Shown here: piece after piece, positions 34,195-44,986 of the stretch | Numbering within the stretch: the stretch's first letter is position 1 | Layout: the number at the start of each line of letters is the position of its first letter | Made by a program: the position numbers and the translations under genes | The notes under the pieces: generated by a model | What the model was told of the DNA's origin: nothing | Seen by the model: the letters and a program-made list of their open reading frames with translations, nothing else | Databases searched by the model: none | Origin: Bolinopsis microptera | Taxonomy: Eukaryota > Ctenophora > Tentaculata > Lobata > Bolinopsidae | Reading direction: 5' to 3' | Assembly (NCBI RefSeq): GCF_026151205.1 | Contig: NC_087072.1 | Coordinates: 13,368,169-13,432,168 of the forward strand | Length of the DNA stretch: 64,000 bases

Positions 34195-36147
34195 TACACC
34201 ATAACTATCTGCTGTAACAGCAAAAATTAGAATTATGTCGGACATAATTCTAAAAAATTGGAACATCGTAGTTAATCAGTGTGGTGCTAACAACAGAGAG
34301 CGATTTGAACGGTAGGCAATTTCATAAATTCCATTAACGCGATATAAGGATGATTGGAACAGGCTAAAATCTACTATGTAGCATTGATAACTGGCTATAT
34401 CGCTGCATTAAACGATAAAAGTATTGCTAACTATGGATATTCTAAGTGATCTAGGCAGAGGGGAACCGGCACAGCCAGATTGCGTTGTCTTCAGTGACTA
34501 AGTTTCACGATAGTAAAATTGACCTTATTTATTTTTAAAAAGGATGCACAGTTCAAGCAATAAATCGATCAGCTGCTCATATGATATTTGCATTTAAAGG
34601 AGGGCCCAGTGCAGTGACAAGTAAGTCTGTTAAGGCAACATTTAGTTCTGAGATTAGCTGAGTCTTGACAAAGATAAGTTGAGTTTCGAGAAAGTGCACA
34701 CGGATAAAGTTATCAAGTGAAAATGATAAGACTAAGTTAGGGTCCAGTCAACAGAATGGCAGCTGTAACAGAAACAGTTCATTGGATAGGGGAGTAGGGG
34801 ATTATGACGGAGTGAAGTTTATATAGCAGGGCAAACAAAAAACAACTGACAGCACTGAGCAAGTGAACTGGAAAATTGAGGAAGGGAAATAACTGTGGTT
34901 GTCAGCCCTTTCCGTAGCAATCAGGATTTCCCACGAGATCAATCAGGCAATCAGGATTTCCCACGAGACTGCTCCATCCGATGCGCGCACTTTTGTCACG
35001 TGACGGCCACGTGACGCTCAAATCGTTGTCACGTGGTACAGAAGGGAGTTTCCTAGAGCGTTGATCTCGACAAGAGGGAGTTTCTCACGGTTTATCTTCA
35101 ATAACTATCGCTATTTTTATAGTAGAGAGTTGAAACTTTCACCAAATGTTTCCCTAGACATTTCTGCATGGTAACTGTGTCATAGAATTTTAATTTAGGG
35201 ACCCAATTTTGTGCAACACTCCGGTACCTGACGACCGGTCGCAGACGTGGTTATTGTATTGTCAACTTCTATTGCACACTGAGCGAGCTATATTTTGAGT
35301 ACAAAGATAAACTTTACACCAGGTGAAAGCTGAGACGTTTCTCTTTAAGATGATCACCTCACATTCTGTGTATCTGTGACATTGAGATAGTAACGAATCA
35401 AAACGTCAAGTTGAACAGGCTACAAAATACGCGCTGAATAAAAGTCCACCCCAGGAGTCCACCCCACGCGCGTAGGGTGTTTATATGCTATTGTATGGTT
35501 TTGATACAATCCTTCAGCACCTAGGACATAGGCAATAGGGGTCACAAACCCTGAAATGTCAGGAACTGGGCAATGGCCGAGATAAATATTTGATAATTAC
35601 TTGGACTCTTGACTCACATTCATCTTTTCAACGGTTAGTTAGACATCTTAAACCAGTATTGAACGTTGAGTAAAACTTCTAATCCATTTGTAGCTCAGGT
35701 CATGTGCCCCGAAAAACACGCCTGAGTGACAGTGGGCCTTATCGATCATGAGCCGCAAATCACAAGGGCATTCGTACTCTTGGCTTAAATTGGCTCTTCG
35801 TTAGTATCATCAATTAGGTTTCTAACTTCTATTATATCATCTGCCTGTCCAGTGTCCATCCGTCTCTTAGAGATTCATTATTAATTCAAGTTCAGTCATT
35901 TCGTTTCTGTTCAACTGTAGGCGTAATGAGGGACTTCAGTCCAGCAATAAAGTCAATATCTCTAGATTTAGCAATATTTGGTTTCGCTACTTTTAAGGTA
36001 ATTGTGTTCAGCAAGCAAGGTTGTAAGTTTCCAGCCCTACGCCCCTACTACCCCAAAATATTGCCCCCCCCCCCCTCCCCCCCCCCACCCCGGGGCACTA
36101 GTTATACTGGAGCACTGGTAATGCACATGGTATAATGCTGATTTTTT

Positions 36148-36677
36148 CCTTTTCACCCTTTTGAAAAAAGGCAATAGTGAAAGGTTACGAATGGAGGTTT
36201 TTGCAGAAAAACGTGGATTTTGGAGAACGAGATAGGTGGGTTTAAATATGTCGTGTGTTCGTTCGTTACCATGCAACGAAAAAGTTGGGCGCGCGCGAGG
36301 ATTGCTTGCGGAGATGTGATGTATAGATAGCCTGTGATCTATGAATGCGCGGCGCGACTGTGTATATGATGCATGTAATGTATAATATTACTATTAGGTA
36401 ATACACCCAATTTGTACGTGGCACGCGTAGTGTATTGATGTGTACACGAGTATAGTTTACCTTTGCTGATAATTTCTTGAATTACAGATACAAGTTAAGT
36501 TCTACGGCAATTGAACTGAATTTCAAGTGTTTCCCGTATTTGATGCATAATTGATCAATATTATTATCATGAAGATTGAAGTGAGCTGATTGGAGCTTAT
36601 AGTTATACTTAAATTTATAGTAAATGTGAAATGGAAATCTAGCGTCCGCCAAAACGAAACAACGGGCGCAATTCTTG
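36148..36677. mobile_element. 530-bp insertion D in the left arm of palindrome A
   Basis: Absent from the equivalent point in the right arm (37165-37170), where GCAAAAAATCAGC is continuous. Contains GAAAGGTTACGAA and CGCAATTCTTG words also found at 15362-15475. TTT may be the target duplication. No ORF and no clear terminal repeats. Confidence 0.65.
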
Positions 36678-38556
36678 TTTGCTTAACATAGCTCATTTTT
36701 AAGTTCCTTTTTCAGCAGTGTACCATATCATACTGGCATAAAAACAGATTCACCTCCTTTATCTCTAGATATAATCTTGAACCTGGGCTCTACAGAATTA
36801 GAATTAGAATTAGAATCAAATTTACACAGCAATACAATAATAATAGTAAATAATTTAGCGATAGATACAGGTTATCTAATATCCATCTCAGCGTTTACAA
36901 TTTACATTGAGTCATAAATTAGAATTATGTGGGGCACAAAGTCACTGAGGGACAGGTATCGTTGGGCCCGAAGTTCTGGGACCCAAAGTTGCAGGTGCCA
37001 GAGGTCCTTAGGCTGACAATTGGGGCAAGAGGTTGGTGGATATTCGATAACCTGTAGAGCCCAGGTTCAAGATTATATCTAGAGATAAAGGAGGTGAATC
37101 TGTTTTTATGCCAGTATGATATGGTACACTGCTGAAAAAGGAACTTAAAAATGAGCTATGTTAAGCAAAAAATCAGCATTATACCATGTGCATTACCAGT
37201 GCTCCAGTATAACTAGTGCCCCGGGGTGGGGGGGGAGGGGGGGGGCAATATTATGGGGTAGTAGGGGCGTAGGGCTGGAAACTTACAACCTTGCTTGCTG
37301 AACACAATTACCTTAAAAGTAGCGAAACCAAATATTGCTAAATCTAGAGATATTGACTTTATTGCTGGACTGAAGTCCCTCATTACGCCTACAGTTGAAC
37401 AGAAACGAAATGACTGAACTTGAATTAATAATGAATCTCTAAGAGACGGATGGACACTGGACAGGCAGATGATATAATAGAAGTTAGAAACCTAATTGAT
37501 GATACTAACGAAGAGCCAATTTAAGCCAAGAGTACGAATGCCCTTGTGATTTGCGGCTCATGATCGATAAGGCCCACTGTCACTCAGGCGTGTTTTTCTG
37601 GGGCACATGACCTGAGCTACAAATGGATTAGAAGTTTTACTCAACGTTCAATACTGGTTTAAGATGTCTAACTAACCGTTGAAAAGATGAATGTGAGTCA
37701 AGAGTCCAAGTAATTATCAAATATTTATCTCGGCCACTGCCCAGTTCCTGACATTTCGGGGTTTGTGACCCCTATTGCCTATGTCCTAGGTGCTGAAGGA
37801 TTGTATCAAAACCATACAATAGCATATAAAGCCCTATCGATAGCCACAAACCGCATCTTGAAAATTGCAACGTGAAAATTTGCAAAAAAAAGACAAAACG
37901 AATTACCAAATTTGTATTGGTGTAGCCAAAATTACCGATTTTTGCTAATATCTCTACAAATAAGCATTTTAGAGCATACAATGATTCATAAGTCTTATAT
38001 AAATGTGCTCATTGCGAATATTTTTCAATATCGGAGAAGTTTCTACGACCTTTCTAGCTCGAGATATAAAAATAATCCGATAATTCCGGCTGCGATGAGC
38101 CAAAAAACAGTTTTTCGTAAATATCTTTAAAACCAGGCACTTGAGACCTTATATTGCTTCATAACTTGTATATAAATAAGGGTATTGCCGTTATTTTAAG
38201 CCAATATTCAAGTCTCTAAGTCTTTTAGAAGCCAAGATACAAAAATCCCAAATTGGCGCCTGAGGGCAATTTAGAAATTTCGCCCTGTAGGACTGGGACT
38301 AGCGATACAAAATTGCTACCTAGATGATTTTGGTTTGGAATGACCTAATGAAAGACACTGTGTGGTCAAAAATTGTGGACATTGAAGTGCACACTCAACT
38401 CCTCTCTGCTACTAGAGTACAGGAAGTGTTGCCAGAAGACTTTTGTTTCATATGGTATCCACAAAACCTAACAGTCTTATAAAAAAATTTAGTTACAAAA
38501 ACATTTACAAATTTGGCCATTCTGTGAGGCTAGCCATTCTGTGAGGCATATACCCG

Positions 38557-39428
38557 TAGAATTAAGACGGACAAATTTCCGGTTTAAGATGACGACAAAG
38601 TGTTTTAAAACTCACCTTTATAAACTGGCATGACTTAGTAAACCTATTAAGATTACTTTGGTTAATTATTATTTACTAACAGATGATATTTAGATCAAGG
38701 GATTTAAAAGTTTGTAACTTATTTGGTTATTTGAAGGTAATCTATTCCATCACAGATATAGATACTAGATATATGAACAAAGTTTAATTGTTTCATATTA
38801 AGGCTTTTTGCTAATTTTCATTTTGAAACACAAGTCAAATTATGATTTTGAAAATCACCAGCACGAACTCTTCTTTTCACACAATTTTATTTCTTGTATT
38901 ACAAGTGATTGAGCACGAAATGACAAATTAAACACTTTCTTATAACGTACTAGTAGTTCATAAAATTTTCAAAAAATAAAAAAGATAATTTACAATAATA
39001 ATGATAATAATGTATAATGTAAATGCATAACCATTACATAGAAAATGATGACAAATACAAACTTAAAACATCAATTATAATTCATAAATCAAAAATGAAG
39101 CATGCTACAAAATTTAAGTGAGGGTGGTGCAAATACATATGTTTCGACTCGTGACACTATCATTTGAATTTATATTTGATTGATAGCTGCCACAACTCTT
39201 AACAAATATTTGCCCGAATTCCCGATTAGGTTTCAACTCCAAGTCGTACAAATATGATTAGAAAATCAGTGAATTTGAATTTGAAAATCAAGTAATCAAA
39301 GTGTTTGTTAAAATTATATTCAGTTTAGTGATTCAAATTTACTTTAACAACCCTCATTTAAGTCCATAAACCCAAATTAATATTCTTCCATAATTAATGA
39401 TCCCATAATTTTAAACAGCAACCACAAT
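38557..39428. other. Intergenic, 3' side of the UGT gene
   Basis: AT-rich sequence without recognised genes or repeats. It includes the presumed UGT 3' UTR. Confidence 0.4.
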
Positions 39429-40919
39429 TCAACTCATCAGGGGCAAGCTGCGTATCTTTCGTACCAGATACTTGATAAGATATATGGTAACAACAGGAAT
39501 GAGAATGATGTCCAGATAGAAGTACTCGTAAAAGGGTTGGTGCCCAGGAAGAAGCTTCTTTCCCGAAATAACAATATCTAAATTCCCCAGCAACTGCTCA
39601 TCTGTTGTCCGAGTCAGCAGTAGTTGTCGTTGTAAGGCCTTACTGTTCCCCGTGATAGTTGGTCCGGATATGTTCACCACTTTACCGAACACCTCATCAG
39701 AACTGGAATCCCTCAGACTCACTATTTTATCACCGAGCTGTCGTTTATAAATCTGATCAGCGTTGAGGTATTGGTCGAAAGCGACTCGTGGCATGACCAG
39801 CATGGGTGCTCCAGCACACATGGCTTCAACTTTGCTGGCATACCCGCCGTGAGTGATGAAAGCCCGGAGTTTGGGATGGCGGAGGAGGGTGGTTTGTGGC
39901 AGCCATTTGAAGGTTTTAACATTTGCAGGCAGGTTGGGCACTTCAAACTTCATTTTCCAGACCACCTTGAAAGACATTTTAGCAAACGCACCGATTAGAA
40001 TCTCCTTTTCAATATCCAGCAGCGTATGGATGTGAGACCCAAACGAAATATACACAAACCCTTCACTTGTATCAATGAATTCCCGTAACTCCTCGCCAAG
40101 TTTCTCAGGCTCATATTCAGTGCAAAGAGTACCAGCCAGAGCTACAACTCCTGGTCCAAACGGGACAGGGGAATCAACAAGGGGGTGGTAGTGCATGAGA
40201 ACTAGCCCAACCTCCTTGAAAACAGCGGTGTATCCCGGGTAGTCAGGTACGTGGGGGTAGATATCAGGTCCTATCATAAACCTCTGGATCAGGTCTTCAA
40301 ACACCATGATACCGCAACTTTTCAGGAGGTTTTTAACCCGAAGTAAAGGGGAAGCTTTGACATCTTCGTTATCTTGGTAGGTGACTCCGTCATGATTGAC
40401 GGAGGAGTGGTAGATGGGTAGACCGTAACTAGCTATCTGGGCTGGGAAGGTGGAAGGAGCAGGAAATTGGACGATACGACCTGGTATTTTCAGTTTGTGA
40501 GCTAGAGCAAAGGAGCAAGAATCGTAGAGAGCTCCAAGTGAGATCATAGCATCAAACTTAGCGTTCGTGGTCATCAGATGTTGAACAAAGGGATCCTCAA
40601 AAAATGGGCCGCACAAACCCAACATTATCTTAATGTTAGACAGGGCTTTTCCTAGAGAGAAATCAGGATCATCCACAACGTTGTTGAGAAAATTGTTTCC
40701 AATTCTCTCGTTTTCAGTCAGAGTTACTTTCTTGATTTGTGTTCTAAGATATTTGGGTAGGTTGGTACTGACGTATGTCACTGAGTGTCCATGATCAGCT
40801 AGAACGTTGGCAGTGTAGGCTCCCACAGTTTGGTGGGATCCACCCGCGAAAACATTTACAAAGAGGACGTCCCAAGAGGAGACAGTAAGAGGGAGAATAA
40901 GGAAGAGGACGAACTGCAT
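39429..40919 (-). CDS. UDP-glycosyltransferase, single coding exon
   Basis: Family 1 glycosyltransferase that moves a sugar from a UDP donor to small lipophilic acceptors in the endoplasmic reticulum lumen. I chose the ATG at 40919 because ATTTCAG directly before it looks like a 3' splice site, so a further in-frame ATG at 40937 would be intronic. The product is about 496 residues, normal for animal UGTs. It starts with a signal peptide (MQFVLFLILPLTVSS). The C-terminal donor-binding signature runs FKWLPQTTLLRHPKLRAFIT, then HGG, then EAMCAGAPMLVMP and FDQYLNA. A membrane segment (DIILIPVVTIYLIKYLV) and a short basic tail follow. The catalytic His expected near the N-terminus is plausibly the one in GGSHQTVG. 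The intronless coding region contrasts with its neighbours. Confidence 0.93.
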   Translation of the reverse strand: MQFVLFLILPLTVSSWDVLFVNVFAGGSHQTVGAYTANVLADHGHSVTYVSTNLPKYLRTQIKKVTLTENERIGNNFLNNVVDDPDFSLGKALSNIKIMLGLCGPFFEDPFVQHLMTTNAKFDAMISLGALYDSCSFALAHKLKIPGRIVQFPAPSTFPAQIASYGLPIYHSSVNHDGVTYQDNEDVKASPLLRVKNLLKSCGIMVFEDLIQRFMIGPDIYPHVPDYPGYTAVFKEVGLVLMHYHPLVDSPVPFGPGVVALAGTLCTEYEPEKLGEELREFIDTSEGFVYISFGSHIHTLLDIEKEILIGAFAKMSFKVVWKMKFEVPNLPANVKTFKWLPQTTLLRHPKLRAFITHGGYASKVEAMCAGAPMLVMPRVAFDQYLNADQIYKRQLGDKIVSLRDSSSDEVFGKVVNISGPTITGNSKALQRQLLLTRTTDEQLLGNLDIVISGKKLLPGHQPFYEYFYLDIILIPVVTIYLIKYLVRKIRSLPLMS

Positions 40920-41469
40920 CCCTGAAATATCAGTCAAAACAAATCTCGTTTATTCTTTTTCATCCTAAAATGAAATTTCATCCTAAAAGATTCAAAATTG
41001 AAACGACCTTAATTAAGAATTATAAACAAGATCAAAATAAATACAATATGTACAGTACGTATAGAAAATTAAACAATTCGAGAGAAATTTATTAAATTTT
41101 GTTTGCAATGTCGTAAATCCTTACTGAAAAGAAGCTTAGGTACACTGAAATAGACACAACTCCGAGACTACAAACGAAATAATTGTAAGATAATACCGTC
41201 AAGGCTTAGGTCACGAAATTAATGAGAGAAGTAAATTAGTGCACGAAATATAATGCTCCTCTATAACATATATAATTCCTATTAAATGGGAGAACTCATT
41301 ACAATATAATTGAATTATTGTCTAGCTCTATGATTGTAAGAGGACAATCCAGCGATAAGCTATTAATTAATGTGGTCACGTCATAGTGCGACTTCACAAA
41401 TTGAAAAGCTGAAACATAAAACCAAAAGAGACTCACGATCTCCTGAATAACCAAATCAAAATAAAAAAC

Positions 41470-43097
41470 CTAAAAATCTTCTAAAATAACCTGTCCAAGC
41501 TCGCCCTTATTGAACATAGCTACAAAATGTTCAGCAGCATCGTTAATGATAGGTTTTCCATGAAGCATGAGGTTCCGCCGCCTGGCATAGTAAGCCAGAA
41601 CCTCTATTATATTATTTGAAGGACCAGCGAGACCACACTGGAAGGCGTATTTATACTGACCTTTTCTATTCAACCAAAACAAAATATAATCTGCAGCTTG
41701 TATCTGGCCAACAACTGTAGTGGGGACAGCACCACAAGCAGCTAATTTCATTATAGACTCTGGATTATCAAGTACAGGTAAATTAACACCTGGGGTGTCG
41801 TAGATGTACACTTTAGGAGCGTCCAGAATTTTCAGTCTATTTGATATTTTCTTGGTGACACCTGGGTGTGGAGCTACTTTTAATTTGTTTTTATCGTGGT
41901 ACAAATTCTTTTTAAACGTGTTTATGAAGGAGCTTTTGCCAACATTGGGTATTCCTGATACAAAGAAAGTATAGTGAGGTTTTGCGATTGTCAGCTGGTC
42001 TGCATTAGCCATGGATACTCCATCTTTGATAAGGCCCCGAAACTTCCTTTTCTGTTTTACCTGAATTTTAAAATTCCTGTTATCAGTATTAAAGAGTGTC
42101 ACTGCACATTGCAAACACTGAAGTGTGCTGGTTCATGACGTGCTCCTGATAATTGCTGATCATGATATTATGATATCTTAGAAGCTTTAAAAACTAAACT
42201 ATCATGCACATGGTCAATCACCAGAATGGAAACAGGAATACAATTTAAACATTTAAAATAACATCACATAAATTATCTCACTGTGTTTGAAGTAGCGCAT
42301 ACTGGGATACCTTCTTTAACTGATATCTGCTTGCAGATCATATCTAATTCGTGTGGGCTCACTAGATCTGCCTTGGCTAGAAGTAGGATCCTAGGTCGAC
42401 CTGCATAGCTCTGAAAAATGGGCCGGAAGTTTGTTAACTAATCTCCTCAGACTCCACGAGTTGGTAAACGATAAAAGTAGAAATTAATGCAATGAGTCAA
42501 ACAGCTTGATTTAATCAGTTTTTCATAAAATGTACATTTTAAACAAACTTACACACTTATGAGTCAAAATATTCCAAGTCCAAAACGATCGAAAATAATT
42601 GACTGGTTACTGGTTAGAGATTATGATAGCATTTCAATGGGATTTTTCTTAGGCAGTGTGTTTGGACTGTAGTCGTCAACTGACCTGGTTTGCATAAGTG
42701 TTTCGTGAGGTAAAAGGAATCCTGGCATCATGAACTTCTATGATACAGTCTGTAACTCTTGTCATCTGCAAGAGTCTCACTGCATTAACTAAGTTTTAGT
42801 CTCACTTTTAATGAAGCACGTGAACAGTGTGATTATACAAATTATGAAAATTGCAGCTATGCAACAAGTCATCTACAAGTACAGAGATACAGATAAAAAT
42901 GCTAATTCACTAGATAAATAAGATTGAAAGCCTGCAAGAGTTACCATCTGCATTCGCTTGAGTCCGCTTGGCATATGGCCAGGAAACCAATTAGTAGCCC
43001 GAGGTTTCACGATAGGAGTCTCCCGAGGGACGAACTGTTTAATCAGCTGAGCAGTCATCGGGGAGTCCATCAGACGGAGACATAGCGTTAGTTTCAT
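41470..43097 (-). CDS. MTG1: Mitochondrial ribosome-associated GTPase 1
   Basis: Four exons on the minus strand, all in phase: 42945-43097 (start ATG), 42685-42765, 42282-42410, 41470-42060, about 318 residues. It is a circularly permuted YlqF/MTG1-type GTPase that helps mature the large mitochondrial ribosomal subunit. Motifs in order: WFPGHMPSGLKRMQ, DCIIEVHDARIPFTSRN, the G4 position LLLAKADL, then G1 GIPNVGKSSFIN and G3 DTPGVNLP. G4 reads AKAD instead of the usual NKxD, which could change guanine recognition or be a tolerated variant. The N-terminus is basic and Leu-rich, compatible with a mitochondrial presequence. Length is close to the family's usual size. Confidence 0.93.
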
Positions 43098-43388
43098 ATG
43101 TCTGTTCGTGGGGAGGCGATGAGAGGAGGAAATATTGATATGGTGTAAACCTGACCAAACATTGTCAAGCAAGATACATATTCTGCATAAACCAACTGGC
43201 CAGTAACATATTAGTAACTTAATCGTTATAGCAAATCGGAAATCCGTGTTACAAAAATTGAAATATTGAAATGTGCATGTGATTCCAAAAATTATATTTA
43301 TCGTGAGTAAAAACCTTAAAAATAATCAAGCATTAATTATCACGCTGTCGGAAAATTAAGATAGACGTCATTCATAAGATTCATATAA

Positions 43389-43769
43389 GGGGCCATCTAC
43401 TTAGGACGTCCACCAAAATTGCAGATTTTCGGACCACCTCCCTCTCCCTGTCCGGGTGTGTCCGAATTTTCAAAACCACCCCCTCCCCCGGACGTCCAGA
43501 TTTCCAGCTACTTTTAAGAGTACGAATAAAACTCGGTTCTCGTGAGCTGCTCTGGGAATCGTCTTCTCGTTCAAAATACAGGGATTTTAACTTGTAACAA
43601 AGTAATTAGTGTCAAAGAGTTGAAATAAATGGGACTTTTTCGTTAATTCTTCCAAAATTTCCGGACGTCCGGATTTTCAGAAACCACCCCCCTCCCCTTG
43701 TCCGGATTTATCCGAAATTCCAAAACCACCCTCCTCCCTATTTGCCGGACGTCCTAAGTAGATGGCCCC
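43389..43769. mobile_element. Second Harbinger-like MITE family, TAA duplication
   Basis: Ends GGGGCCATCTACTTAGGACG and its complement, with TAA on each side (43386-43388, 43770-43772). Internal CCGGACGTCC-type words repeat. The GGGG start and the TWA target match the GGGGTCGTTCACAT family at 8.5, 8.9 and 21.6 kb, but the rest differs. It lies between MTG1 and PUDP. Confidence 0.85.
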
Positions 43770-43972
43770 TAATATATTATTCATACAATAGGAAATGTGC
43801 GTACCTACAAATTAAAGGGAAGACAACCCAATGGTGATTGGTGGGGTCAAGTAAATGAATCCTGAAATGAATATGTTTAGACAGCATTCCATAAAAGTCA
43901 ATAAATTACCTCGTGAAAGAAAAAGCTACCCAAGCATGCGCTATATATCTACTTTGTTGCCAATATCATGAC

Positions 43973-44650
43973 TTAGAACGGAGGTAACCCAAAACTTGTA
44001 GGACTAAACTCTTCTAACGACTTCAATACTAAGTGAGCTGGTGGGATAGCTTGCAGTCTAGGATCCGGCACCATCACGCACATCATCTCGGCTGCTAAAG
44101 CTGCTTTAATACCATTCGGGGCATCCTCCAGCACCAAGCAGTTCTTAGAAGAAACAGGCGGTGACTTGAACCTGCTCATGGCAAGAAGAAAGATATCAGG
44201 ATTAGGTTTTCCAAACTTAACCTCGGGATCATCAGAACGTACAGCGAACTCCATCAAGCTGATCAGATCTTTGTGAGAGTGAGTTTTGAGCTGGTAATCA
44301 GCTGATGAGCTTCCAGTTGCTATACACATTGGAATATTATGTTTTTCTAGATGTCGGATTAATTTCTCAGCGCCGGGCATGGTTCCACATTTCATGAATA
44401 GTTCCTTAAGATTGTTCATACTTTCAGTGACCAAGTCATCGGGTGAGATCGGAATGTCAAGTTCTTTTTGAATAAGTTCCATTGCTTTGTGATATTTCAT
44501 TCCCATGACTTTCATTTTCAGATCGTACGTATATGTTTTGTCAAATCTATCTAAGATCTTCTGGATTGCAACGTCGTAGAGAACCTCTGTGTTTAGAATA
44601 AGTCCATCCAAATCAAATATTACGTGTGTTATATTTCCTAGTGTTCCCAT
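43973..44650 (-). CDS. PUDP: Pseudouridine-5'-phosphatase (HAD superfamily)
   Basis: HAD hydrolase that dephosphorylates pseudouridine 5'-monophosphate in the cytosol. Motif I is VIFDLDGLILNTE (nucleophile Asp and acid/base Asp), motif II IATGSSSADYQ, motif III the Lys in FGKPNPDIFL, and motif IV LVLEDAPNGIKAALAA. The cap domain lies between motifs I and II, as in PUDP/HDHD1. The start ATG at 44650 is chosen because GCTTTTAG just upstream looks like an acceptor; an in-frame ATG at 44662 would lie on the intron side. The product is about 225 residues, the usual family length. The coding part is one exon. Confidence 0.9.
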   Translation of the reverse strand: MGTLGNITHVIFDLDGLILNTEVLYDVAIQKILDRFDKTYTYDLKMKVMGMKYHKAMELIQKELDIPISPDDLVTESMNNLKELFMKCGTMPGAEKLIRHLEKHNIPMCIATGSSSADYQLKTHSHKDLISLMEFAVRSDDPEVKFGKPNPDIFLLAMSRFKSPPVSSKNCLVLEDAPNGIKAALAAEMMCVMVPDPRLQAIPPAHLVLKSLEEFSPTSFGLPPF

Positions 44651-44986
44651 AACTAAAAGCAATGGTTAGTATCAGCTGATAAATGTTTTTTTCTACTTTA
44701 CATAATATATGAAGAGAGAATATATATTTAATGACTTTCATACAGTTAGATAAAAACGCACCCAAATTAATGATAAATTGTGGGATCAGAGAAATTTTAA
44801 CTGATTCTGACATAATGACATAATATGATAAAATAAGAAACATCAACAATTATTATAAAGATATCGAACACAAATTCTAAGTTGCAGTAGTTAGCAACAG
44901 TCAGTAAAACCGATTTTACAACAAATTGTTAAATTAAATTGTATTGTAAAATTAAAAATGAGAATAAACAGTACTGTCCATGCGGT

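Larger units (their letters stand above)
30623..35479. mobile_element. 4.86 kb composite element B with TTTAT duplication, carrying a gene
   Basis: Ends CACCCTACGCGCGTGGGGTG and its exact complement; the inverted arms (30623-30975 and about 35128-35479) are almost identical. TTTAT occurs directly on both sides (30618-30622, 35480-35484). The other arm of palindrome A preserves the uninterrupted site, GCATATAAAGCC at 37822-37833, so the whole 4.86 kb arrived as one unit. The interior holds an intron-containing ankyrin-type coding region on the minus strand (31551-34194) rather than a recognisable transposase. Confidence 0.85.
30028..38420. mobile_element. Palindromic foldback element A, arms about 1.37 kb, twice interrupted
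   Basis: The left arm is 30028-36795 and the right arm 37052-38420 (1369 bp), around a 256-bp loop. Subtracting two insertions from the left arm, 30623-35479 plus its 5-bp duplication and 36148-36677, leaves about 1376 bp. This matches the right arm to within a few bases. Outer tips are GTACTCTAGTAG and its complement; CAG may be a 3-bp target duplication. Open frames at 30318-30536 and 37912-38130 are the same sequence on opposite arms and only reflect symmetry. No transposase is seen. Confidence 0.85.
28804..38556. mobile_element. Outer TA-flanked element E containing the nested palindrome
   Basis: Left end CGGGTATATGCCTCACAGAA at 28804 is repeated as its complement at the right end, finishing at 38556, and TA borders both sides (28802-28803, 38557-38558). 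The word TGCCTCACAGAATGGCC, or its variant with AAAATGGCC, recurs in both orientations near 28813, 28993, 29158, 29487, 29512, 29775, 29800, 38515 and 38532, like subterminal transposase sites. No transposase is seen. Most of the 9.75 kb is later insertions and the palindrome listed separately. Confidence 0.65.
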
